Shown here: positions 34,248-45,000 of the stretch, in pieces
How the letters are laid out: every line of letters starts with the position of its first letter
How positions within the stretch are numbered: position 1 is the stretch's first letter
Assembly: GCA_014871385.1 (NCBI GenBank)
Contig: CM026423.1
Span: 8,704,803 to 8,768,802, forward strand
From: Ceratodon purpureus
Lineage: Eukaryota > Streptophyta > Bryopsida > Pseudoditrichales > Ditrichaceae
Direction: 5' to 3'
DNA: 64,000 nt
Position numbers and translations under genes: made by a program
Notes under the pieces: model-generated
The model's input: the letters and a program-made list of their open reading frames with translations, nothing else
What the model was told of the DNA's origin: nothing
Database searches by the model: none

Positions 34248-36178
34248 CTTATCCAGCTTCCCCCATGGACTCGCATCCCACCGGCCTCTACACGGCGCCT
34301 GCAGAAAACCATTGAGTCTTGTCCTAAAATTCAACCTTGCCGTGTTGCACAAGGAGCCTACTCCGAAATAAGGAAATGATTAAGAACAGCCGAAAGTTTG
34401 AGGATTGGTTCCTTCAAGGATATTGCAAAACGCTCAAAGCTAAATTTGCTAGAGGGCCTCAACTTTCAGTGGCCTTGACTCCATGTGAAACGTGGCCCTC
34501 ATCAGCTAGCTTCTCATTGTAAATTAATCCTGCATTGCTAAATCAAAACGTAGTGTAATGATTCTCGCAATGTCAGTTTACAACCATCCTTAACAGCTCG
34601 AGATCACCAAACAGTACTGGCTGTCTATCAACAAGTAAGTTGTGTCGAATCTTGAGTCCTGAGGCCTGGAGCTGCTTCTCAATTCTTAGCTGTCCCAGTC
34701 CCAACCTGCACAGATGTAACCTTGCAGAGGATTCTGAAAGGAACTCCAAGAAGCTACCCTGATACTTACAAATATATTCAAAAGCATAGCTGAAAATAGA
34801 TGTACTCAACACTTTGATTTTTGCCCAAAGTGTACTAATCCTAGCTTGCTTCTACCCTTTGACTTTTGGGGTCAGGTGGTCGCACACAAACCACTTTAGA
34901 AATCCAGCACAAAAACTAGCCGTGCTCTGAAGTATGCTCGACCCTCGGATCAAGACAGCACTGGGCCGGTGACCCGGTCTTGTAGGGAGAGTTATCATGC
35001 AGAATCCCCCATCTATGGATATTGTCACTGCAGTCAACTCGCAATATATGATAACCATCAGAAGTAGTAAGTATCTAGTAGTCTGAATTTATGGCAACGT
35101 GGCTGATTGAATCCACCAGTGCCTCGATCTTTCATGTAGAATTTCCGGCTCCTTCCTTAACCAGCACCAAGAAGACAAAGCAACTCATTTGACTTGATGC
35201 TATATTCAACTAAAACAGTTCTTAAAAAAATGTAGAGAAAATCAAGGAGCCTCTTGAAGTTTCCACAAGAATTGTATGTAATCTGTATCATGAACAATTC
35301 ATCTATTAAGTTGTCATCACATGGAGCTCCCGCAAGATGGAATGGTGATATACGAATACCCATGCGACACTTCAAAAGAGAAGGGGGTATATAGGTACGT
35401 CATGGCAACTGCATTCACAGCTAGGGGAGGGGGAATGCCCTCTCGAGCTGCATCTATCCATGAATGGTTCATGCGCAACACGCCGCGTGTATATGACTGT
35501 ATTACAACCAAACATTTCTAATTATAACGGATAACAAATCACCAAACAAGACCTCTTTGACTCTTGAGACATCAAAATTGTATAATTACATAAAGACAGT
35601 CTAGACAGCTTTATTGCTTCAGTGGTCAGCGCATCGTAGTATCCCGCCTTCGGAGGGTGGTAGTGCCCGGAAAGTGATAGATATCATTAAAAAATGAACT
35701 CGGCTCTACCATGATCATGACTGTTGACATTCTTGGCACTGAAGGAATCGACAACGTCCAACAGTACGGAAACCGAAAAAATTAAGTTAATGCAACTCTT
35801 GCTAAAACGAAGCGAAACTTGCTGATTTGCACACGAATTTGCAAGTCTAGTGAGTGCGCGGATGCATATGCGAACATTTAGAACGTCCTGAATAAAAACT
35901 CTGTCGACTACTTCGATCAGCTCTGAAATATGCACCTGCTTCGTCTTCATCTAGGAATTAAGGTGCATAACTTTGTTTAACCCAAGAGATCAGATGCCAT
36001 GGCAGCAGAGGTCAATGTTGATGATACTACATAGAGCTCCAGCACTCGTCTTTTCAGCGTTCTGAGAAGTGTCTGTTCTTCAATTCATGGCACCAACACA
36101 AGATGGACTACACGGAACCTGCCTCAATACTACCACTCAACTATTTAGTGCTGCAAAGATACGAAGAATGACATGGCT
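34248..36178. other. Receptor kinase upstream region, no confident gene
   Basis: About 1.9 kb between the kinase and inverted-repeat arm 2. Several minus-strand frames (34573-34812, 35317-35511, 35687-35950) have coding-like composition but no ATG-to-stop structure, splice path or family signature that I can defend. Exons of an unknown minus-strand gene or a decayed gene cannot be excluded. Confidence 0.35.
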
Positions 36179-36714
36179 TGACTCCTCCAACAATTAAATC
36201 CTAATCAGGGCGGCTCTCCTGAATCGTCGACCAAGTTCATATCATTTACAGCGTCTCATCTGCGTCGGCAATAAGACGACGTTCATCAAGTACCATGTCG
36301 CTCCATCCAGCTTCCGTCCCTGCGACCAATTTTGACCAATATTGCCGAATGCGGCACCATGGTAGTCGACTCTTGGAACCTCGTCCCAACTCTAAGCTCG
36401 TCACAAACTGAAGTCCAGAGCCACCCCAAGGCAACTATCAAGCAAGCAATATGCCAAGAATACTGTAGAAAAATTCACAGCTTTTATGTTGTAGCTAGAT
36501 TGCTGGCAGAACGAACATGCCGCCGCGGAAGATCGATTCAAGTGTTGATTGAAAGAATGTGATGATCAGTCTTTATTGCTTCGTAGCGAATGCAGGGTCA
36601 CACATTGTACATCATGGATCAGCATCACGATCTAGAGCAATGATGTTTCTGAATATCAAGCCGAAATAGGATGCTAAAAGAGCCTAAAACCAAAAAGTAG
36701 TTCTACACTTGTCC

Positions 36715-37401
36715 CTACAAGATTTGCAATGCCTTGCGCCGGAGTTGCAAAAACTCATCCCGGCGTTGTAGATCCTCGTAATACTGAGTTGGAATGAGTT
36801 GCAGTTTCTCATCCCAAAGTTGCAGTTCCTCATCCCCAAGTTGATTTCTCTCATTCATGAGTTGCAGTTTCTCATCCCTAAGTTGCAGTTTCTCATCCCT
36901 AAGTTGCAGTTCCTCATCCCTAAGTTGCAGTTCCTCATCCCTAAGTTGTTCTTTCTCAATCCGAAGTTGATGTTTCTCTTCCCAGAGGTGCGATTCTTTA
37001 TCCATAAGGTGATGTTTCTCTTGTGAGAGTAGTTTTCTCTCTTCATCATTAAGAGATATAATGATCTCCTCTTCGATTCTTCCTATTATCACTACTACTC
37101 TTCCTATCTGCTCTTCCTTTCTTTCTATATGATCTTCCTTTCCTTTTGTCTGATCCTCCTGTTCTTCTATCTGCTTTTCCTTTTCCACTATCTGATCTTC
37201 CTTTCTTTCTATCTGTTCTTCTTTTCTTTCTATCTGCTCTTCTATTCTTTTTATCTTCTCTATCAAATATCTTCTATTGCCATCCATTTTTCTCCACAAC
37301 TTGATTAAATAGGCAATCAACAATGAAAGCCCAATCCAAAATACGCAACCTCTTAAAACCTTGAGAATCAATAGGAAGAAAACAAAGTGACCACTTATCA
37401 A
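36715..37401 (-). CDS. Heptad-repeat coiled-coil protein with hydrophobic N-terminus
   Basis: The 228-codon frame starts with a hydrophobic segment, FVFFLLILKVLRGCVFWIGL, reading on into LIAYLIKLW, and continues as coiled coil. First come EEQIERK-type heptads at about residues 66-110, then QLRDEEL/QLRDEKL heptads at about 155-215, encoded by near-perfect 21-bp tandem units. Such a protein would be a membrane-anchored rod. The frame has no ATG before the hydrophobic part; the first ATG is at 37287, after it, giving 190 residues. Either an upstream exon supplies the start or the gene is dead. A decayed homologue is at 23771. It sits in a repeated block, so it may be carried by a mobile element. 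Function unknown. Confidence 0.45.
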   Translation of the reverse strand: MISGHFVFFLLILKVLRGCVFWIGLSLLIAYLIKLWRKMDGNRRYLIEKIKRIEEQIERKEEQIERKEDQIVEKEKQIEEQEDQTKGKEDHIERKEEQIGRVVVIIGRIEEEIIISLNDEERKLLSQEKHHLMDKESHLWEEKHQLRIEKEQLRDEELQLRDEELQLRDEKLQLRDEKLQLMNERNQLGDEELQLWDEKLQLIPTQYYEDLQRRDEFLQLRRKALQIL

Positions 37402-38083
37402 ATACTAAATAAAACAAGTGCAATAGCTATGGATACATAATCCATTCAACCATAGAGAATAAAACTCAATAAAAGAAAACTTCTACCTTCTCACTGAGGA
37501 GTCTTATATCCTAAGTTTCTTCACCATAAGAACAAGTAGTCTTTCTTTACTCTTTTTACTTTTTATTTCAAAATTAGATAAAATCCATAGATCATTAAGT
37601 CCATTACTTCACTCAAGTAATTTAACTTTTTAAGTCTTTTATTATCTAAATCCACTGTAGTTAACTCCAATGCCACTCATTCAAACTTGTTTAAGTCGTG
37701 TGTGGTATTATTCCAATATATTAATATATCCAAGTATCTAAAAAAACATTATGATTTTTAAATATTTTATTAATATAATTTTATCTAGAAAAACATTAAA
37801 ACTACTATTGTTTTTTGAATAATAGGAAAAAAGAATCTAGTTTTAGAAAGATATTATCCAATTCAAAAACTCCAAACAATTATTTTTAGATTTTTTATTG
37901 AATGATCATGTTCAAAACCTCATTTTCAATTTTTGGTGCTTAAACAATTCATATGCAATTTATCTGTAGATAACTAATTTTGAATTGAATCATATTAGAT
38001 TCTGTAGTTTCTAGATATTCAAATAAAAATAAGTTTTGTGGTAATTTCTTGAGTTGTAAATTATGTATGTTCTTATCCAAATA

Positions 38084-38087
38084 TTAA
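38084..38087. other. Empty TTAA target site (counterpart of element D)
   Basis: A single TTAA with flanks matching both sides of the filled site at 19086-19878. Minus-strand flank CTACTTCTTAAGC precedes and AAGAACATA with CTCAAGAAATTA follows. Confidence 0.8.
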
Positions 38088-38918
38088 ACAAAAGCTTAAG
38101 AAGTAGTGTAATTTTGTTTTGTACTAAAAAAAATTTCGCTTTAGTAATAAAGCAATATTTTCAACAATTTCACTACTGATGTTGCATCATATTTTTGCTT
38201 CATGTTATTTTCCAAAATAAAATTCTAACGCAAAAAAATTCCAAATTTGAATTTTTGCACTATTCCAATATTTCTGGTATTTTTATCTTATTAATTTCTT
38301 GAAAGGAGTATTTTAAAATCTCTTGACTTATATTGTCTCATTAATTTGTACAATTCTCAACATATTTGTGGAATATCCCATTAGAAGTCATGTATATAAT
38401 TTGTTGGAAGACAAATTCAATTTCGGGAATTTGGAAGAATGAATATATTTCACAATAGATTTGGAGATTAACTTGATACGTATTGCATTGAATTTTGAGT
38501 ATTCACACAGTCCATCATTTTGCATCTTGCATACTTTTTTCTTTCTTCCATAACTCAAGATTTCTCTTATTACTAATGCAATGTTCAGATACAATCATTA
38601 AAATAACATTAATATATCAAGATACTTCAGACAATTATATTAGACTTTTCATTGTAAATTTCTATCTCTGGAAATTCATTCTCCAAAATACTTCCAAACC
38701 AAATTCCTCCCCAAATTTGTTCTTAAATCAAAGTCAGCTTCATATCAATACCTGAAATATTAGTGCTAATAGTGTTCAAGACATAGTGTTCATCAGATAG
38801 TGTTTGCATTACAGACAAGTACCAGTCCAGAACACATTCTTGGTCCTATGCACGAGAGGAAAAGGAAAGGAAGACATAATAGATAAACGTAAAGGCTTAA
38901 GATTATATTTTGGTTGAA

Positions 38919-41658
38919 CTATACTGATATTTGTTTAGAATAACTCACTAGAATCTGCTGCCCACGTAGACCATTACAGAAGTCTTTTGCTCTCATTACT
39001 TTCTTTCCTGGGGGTTGCAACTCTAATATTTCTAGAGTTGTCTTGTCCCCACAAGGAACCACCAAGGCGTCACCCACCAATTTCACCACACCGTCTGAAT
39101 CTCCCGCAGCTTTCTTGCCCACTCTAGTCGTGATAATCTTAAGGTCTAGTGTTTTCATCTCTGCATCTGGATTCCCTATGTCAAACTTGCCCTTCGCTCC
39201 AGGCCACTCTGCAAACGCACGCACCTAAACAAAGACCATATCACAGCACAAGAAAGGATGAGTCATTCACTTCCAAGTCCTGCATGACAATAGGATGCTT
39301 CCTGACATTGATATTTCATAAAATATGCTAGTATCTGTGCTGCTAGTTTACTTGGGAGTTAATTACCTTGTTATGGGCTGCAGCTGCAGTCTCTTCTTGA
39401 AATGACAACCATGATTCTTCTACCGTAACCTGCACACAATGCACCATGAGTTGTGTTGAACCATTAAGTCTGCATCAGTTGTAGAATATGCCCAAGCAAC
39501 AGAGCTTCAAGTCCACAGGCAGGCGCTTACTTTGGGCGCATGAGTAGCAAGAGAATCGTCTTGGGGAGTGGCTTTAAGCTTGGCTGATCCATCTAGGATA
39601 CCTGGTAACTCTCTTAGCAGCAGCTTTGTTCCTGACGACCAAAACCAATCAGAAGTTATGTAAACTACACTTAGGTGGATTCAGAAAATCCTGCCCCCGA
39701 AACAGACTCAACGTGCTTCATATCGAGTAACCCCTGCAACTTATTGATGGTGAATATATTATCCATAGAAGAAACGCATTGTAGCAAATGGGGCGAAAGA
39801 AATGTTCAAAAAGTCACCTCGTTTGAATAAATCTGTCAACAGTTCTGGTGCCTACGAACAACCAAGGAAGTGTATTCAGAATGACTTTACAACTTCGCAA
39901 TCATCTTGTATACTCGGTAAAACCACCATGACCAGCTTCAAACCGATAAGGCAACGTCTTATTAGCTGCCACTAACTTCCAGGGTGCAGGCACGACACAA
40001 TGGATCACGACTAGCACACCTTGATGTTCGGGTCAATGTCAACACGTTCTGATGCAATTACTGGCCCGGCATCCATGGAACGGACTGTGTACGCAACCGT
40101 TACACCACTCACATCCACACCGTCCTGGAACAGAACCCCTCATTTCATCAGAATCAAAAGTAGACACAAAAAGACATACAGTATCGTATCAGAGTATGAT
40201 AATCATATTACAGGTAATTGTCTCCGGTATGTTTTGTGATACAATGAAGGATCTCATACAACGTTGCTGGTACTTCTCCAGTCGAGAAAAGAAGAGCACA
40301 AAACACGATTACATACAGTTCATTATTTGAATTAATGAGGTCTGGGTTGAGTTTGGGAAAACTCACATACAGAGCTCGTTGTACAGGTGCAGCTCCTCGG
40401 TACAATGGAAGCAAGCTGGGGTGAACATTCACTGTCCCTGCAGGTATATCAGCATCAGGTCAGAACACAGCGCTGTCAACATAATGAGAACCAATGTGTG
40501 CATTAAGAAGCATTAAAAGGAAATCCCACATAGAACGGCAAGCTCCCCAAGAAGAAAGAAAGCAAAAGGCGGCCACATAAAACTTGCAAACTTCTCGAGG
40601 TAACAAATGGAACACACAGCAGAGGCAGTGTCTCTAATTTATGTAGGAAAGAAAACCTACCATACGTGGGAATGGCAAGGAATTTAGAAGGAAGAAAATT
40701 GCCATATGCTGCAGTGATGCAAACATCTGGATTAAGTGCTCTTAAATCTGCCAGAAACCCTTCCTGCATAAATGAACCACCATCACTTTGCTGGAGCACT
40801 GAAAGTTATTGCTTAACAGAGGTCTTTCGAGCAGAACTAACGCAACATTTACTGATGTTTTAAAGGCTATGTCACACAATGTGTTCAGCCATCAATCCAG
40901 AAAAACTGCTTCGTTGAGTGGCAAATGCGAACCGAGAAAGCAGAAATGAAGCTCACCTCCGAGGCTTTCTCCGGCGACCATATGAGAGACGACGAGAAGT
41001 CGCGTTCCAGAGCCCGAGCCGCGACAGGCGATGGAAGCTGCTTTCTTCCCCGGCCCCGGGCGGCTGGTGGCTGTGTCACTATTGCTGCAATCTAATGGTG
41101 ACCCTTGTCAGCTCACAACCAGGCTTCTCCGGAAAAACACCAACAGCGAATCCCACCCAGCCAGTCACTAACAATCGAACAAAACTACCAACTACTACAA
41201 TTGGATGCACTAAACCAGCAGCTCACAGCAAGCTGTGTCATGAAACCAACCCGAAACAGAGAATCATCTGCCTGTGATGCATCCAGCAATGCGTCCAACA
41301 CCCCTGCCGCCACCTGAACCACAACCCAACTCGGAGCAGCTCCATGAATCCTCTCAACTACTAATCCAGAAACCTCAAAACCCCAATTCAAAACTTACCA
41401 GCAAACACAAAACTCAAAACTCAAAACTCAAAACTAAATCCATACAAAATAAGCCATCAATTCTGCAACGGGCACAAAAGCACGAACCTCCGGAGTGCCG
41501 AGAAAGACAAGCTTCTGCTTATCACCATCACCAGAGCTACAGCGCACACCCAACCGACGAACCAAACCAGGAGAGATGGTACAACAAAGCCGGGAGGAAG
41601 AGGAACACAACTGGCGACGAAGCAGAAGCGCCTGCGGCATCACAACCATCATCGCCAT
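38919..41658 (-). CDS. Methionyl-tRNA formyltransferase, organellar
   Basis: Ten exons encode 383 residues: 41658-41488, 41313-41251, 41091-40957, 40763-40661, 40437-40367, 40124-40020, 39851-39818, 39631-39531, 39429-39367, 39224-38919. The enzyme formylates Met-tRNA(fMet) with 10-formyl-tetrahydrofolate for plastid and mitochondrial translation initiation. Residues 1-45 are Arg/Ser-rich, as in an organelle targeting peptide. The catalytic domain shows LVFLGTPE, AAIVTQPPAARGRGRK, CITAAYGNFLP, and VNVHPSLLPLYRGAAPVQ. Catalytic Asn161 and His163 are visible, as is Asp199 in MDAG. The C-terminal tRNA-binding domain starts about residue 245. The donor for exon 5 is GTGAGT at 40366, which keeps the phase; a nearer GT breaks it. 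The start is the first of several Met codons. It is head to head with NUP160. Confidence 0.93.
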
Positions 41659-42078
41659 GGCGACCAAATCATGAACCAACAAGCGCACACATGATCATCA
41701 TCGCTGCTCTGCATCTCCAACTCCAAAACCAAATCCCAAAACCATAGCTGCCCCATGCCATGTTCATCCAACTGTTCATCCGGGGCCCAGAACCCTAACA
41801 CATGGCACCCAAACCTCGCCAAACCTCGATCAGAACATCATTTTGGAGCGCATTCCAAGTTCAAAACGGATTGGAAGCCCATCAGTATGGAGTTATGAGA
41901 CCAGGGTTGGCCAGGAAGGTCATGAAACCAGGTTTTGTGGGATGCAGCATGTGGAAGTTATGATGTGGAGCTGCGTTTTGGGGTGTTTCTGGAGCTGAGT
42001 GCTCGTGGGTTTGTGTTGTGAATCTCTTTCTGTGTGTGTGTGTTGGTGGTGGTGGTGGTGATTGAGAAGTGGCATACA
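41659..42078. promoter_or_regulatory. Shared divergent promoter, formyltransferase and NUP160
   Basis: Only 420 bp separate the start codons of the two divergent genes. No TATA box is apparent. A TG/GGT microsatellite lies in the NUP160-proximal part. Confidence 0.5.
42031..42060 (+). repeat. (TG)n(GGT)n microsatellite in NUP160 leader
   Basis: TGTGTGTGTGTG followed by six GGT-type triplets ends 18 bases before the NUP160 ATG, so it is probably transcribed as 5' UTR. Confidence 0.85.
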
Positions 42079-45000
42079 ATGGAGGTGCCGCTTCTGCACA
42101 GTGATGCCGTGCAATGGACCGTGGTGAGGGTGCCGGCCGCTGTGGCGCCTGCTGCTGCGCCGTGCTGCCCTCGCGCTGGCGATGTCGGGGGCGGGACGAC
42201 GCCGTCTGGAGCTTTGCGGGCGAATACTGTCGTCTGGTGCGTTTCTTTTCTCTTTGGGGTTTTGGTATCCTTGCTTTCGTGTTCGGGAGAATGGTTTTTT
42301 ATGGTTATTTAGCGGCATTAGTGAGTGAACTGGGTTGCGTGCAACTGGGCAATCTGTGGCGATCGCTGGAGGGGATGAGTTTATTCCGAGATGAGGGTGA
42401 AGGATTTTGGGTGGACTGGGTTTATGGCTAAACCCTGAATTTGGGAAGTGCTGGGATTACGATCAATGGGGGAGTGCGAGGTTGGTCGTTTCAGCTCATG
42501 TTCTGCGTCGGAGAATTGGAAGACATGGAGGAGCTAATTTTCAAGGGATGGATCGGTTTTGAATCGAGCTAGTGGAGTTTGTGTGATTCGGTTTGCTTTT
42601 AGGGTTTTGGTTTTTTGAGCTACTGGGAGGAAGTCTTTTTACGGGTAATGGAAAGGTGGAGGCGGAGTGCATTAGCCCTGTTTCGAGGTGTTGGAATATG
42701 AAGGGAGTTATCAGATGTCCGGAGCTATGCGGACGCTGTTCTGCATTTTGGGATTTCATGATACTATTCTGGTTTTTAGAATGAGCTGGGGATGGCCTGC
42801 TTTGTCTTCGCCCTCGATATCATGAGCGTGCCCTAAGACAATGAGGGCTTGGAATATATAGCAGTTTGTGAGGTGTTTACATGCTTGCGATGGATTCCAA
42901 GCTCTGCCTATTCCTGTTGTAGTATTCGTGAGACGTATTTTGAACTGAGCCAGAATGGCATCCTACAATGATGTTGGGGTGTTATTTTCAGAGGGAATGA
43001 AAGAGTATTGCCAGAAAGAGCATTTTTGATATTGGCTATGGAAATGCCGTCTGTCCAAGGTTATCGGCAGGGACTGAACCCGAGAATGAATTCCTGTCGT
43101 TTGTGGCTTCAATCTCATGACTTTACATTTCGACCTTTGCAGGCGTATTCATTCAGAGTCGTCCAGAGTTTTGGAAATGGTGGAAGTGTCAGGGGATCAA
43201 GATGTGCATAGAAGGGGGCTTCACCTTGTGTTTGAAGATGACCTCTCTCCATTCGTTTCTGTTGTCCCGTTTCAGGTATCTTTTCTCGCTGTGAGGCTCG
43301 TATCAATACATTCTTTGGGACATGGTAGAGCCCTTCGCTTCAGGTAGTCGCTTTATTTGATCAAAGTTGAACAGTGTATTTTCGGTATGAACTCAGGATG
43401 TATTGCCTGTTGTCACAGATCGCAGGGAAATCCCGTTACATTGTATCGGTTTTGACTGCCGGGGGCGTTGTATACCGAATACAAGTCTCTGGGGCAGCCA
43501 GTGGCTGGATGTTGTGTGGTAACCAGCAGCATGATGTGTCCCCCGACGTCCAGCGAATGCACGAGGTCACTGCGTTTGCTGCTACTCCTGAGATTCTCTG
43601 TCTTGGTGGTCGAACTGGCTCCATCACTTGCGTACCCTTTGGAACTGGTTCACCCGAAGCTGGTGAGTAGTAAGTGCATAATTTCAGTAGTGGTCAAGTA
43701 TATCACTTGACATGGTGAACGCAAGAGATTTGGTGATCCTACTCAAATCTATGTTCTAGTTTACTCTGGAATTTTACGTAGTATTAATCATGTTCTCGAA
43801 ATGGGTTAGTTTTGGCGTTGAAAGTATCAAATCTCCTCTTCACAATTTCAGCCGGTCGGTTTGAAAAGTCTTTTTTCATTTTGGTTTGATTAGTCGTTCA
43901 TTTCCCCTCCTCTAAGCTGGATATTTGTTGTTTGACAGAGGCTCCTTTTGAGTTGAAGGATGCCGATCCCGGAATCAGAGGATTGTGGGGATTCGTTTCC
44001 AGGTGATCTATTTCCCGTTCCCACAACCAAATCATAACAGGTTTTTCAAACTGTTCTTCACATGCGTTTTTTAATTACAAACCTGCATCTGATTACGTAT
44101 TTTTTCTTTGAAAATAGGGGTAAAAGTGCGGGATCTGTGAGGAGTTTGGTAACCCGACAATCGAATGGTTCATTTGTATTATTTGCTCTTCACGAGGATG
44201 GGACACTACGGCTTTGGGACCTGCTGCATCGCCACCGCGTGCTGAATCATCCACTGTCCTCGGAACGGGAACTTGAAGGCATGTTCATCTCTTCTTAGTT
44301 TGCATTGTGACCTTGGCACGAAGAATGGAGTTTAATTGTTTTACGTCCACTGCTGCTGTGTTTTGAACACGTGTTAACGCCGCAAACTTTTGTAGTCATA
44401 GATATAGAATTTCTTTGCGAAACGTTCATATCTTGCTACTCCATGCAATTAACTCGTGGATGGTATTTGTCAGCAGATTTTGAACCAAAGCTGATGTGGG
44501 TAGAGGAAGTGTTAGCTGATGTGACTTTTCAGATTGCGTTGCTATGCAATTCCTCAGTAAGTGAAATCATCCAGCAACCAGTTTTTACTCTAGTGGTCCC
44601 TTCTGCAGTTTCTGGCATTTGAAAGTAGTTTTGGGCATATCTTCTTACTGACATGCAAGGGTTTGATGTATTTTAAGGATTCCAGCCGGGAGACTATAGT
44701 TGTCTGTTCAGTGACAGTGGGTCCTGGAGATGGAATGGCCGTGCGGCAGGGTTTCATTACAGTACAGCACATGATCTCCCTTCCCGAGGTGAAACTCTTC
44801 ACAAACTTTCCAATACCAATTCTTATCAAGTTGTGACGTTTTCGATTCTGATTATCTGTTTCTCCTTGGAGAAAGTTAGGCGATCTCGAAGCCTTTAACA
44901 TGTAGCACATCTAAAAATACTGTCTGTATTGCTTGTTTTATTAACAGCTTTTGATTGATGTTTGTTTTTAAAGTTCGTTTCGCTTAGAGGTGGAAATACG

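Larger units (their letters stand above)
36179..38800 (-). repeat. Inverted-repeat arm 2 (paralogous to 18365-24893)
   Basis: Contains the same ordered blocks as arm 1 in opposite orientation and lacks both arm 1 insertions. It preserves the pre-insertion state of the TTAA element site. The arms flank an ~11.3 kb unique interval with DAR GTPase, APC10 and the receptor kinase. Divergence is visible at many positions plus small indels, for example a 10-base insertion in the GC-rich end block near 36335. Confidence 0.75.

Noticed and set aside
35600..35675. tRNA-like stretch GCTTCAGTGGTCAGCGCATC
   Set aside because: It resembles an A box, but there is no B box (GTTCGANNC) or acceptor-stem pairing downstream.
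36715..37401. CRISPR-like or phage tail-fibre interpretation of the 21-bp tandem units
   Set aside because: Units are contiguous with no spacers and encode in-frame coiled-coil heptads in a plant genome.
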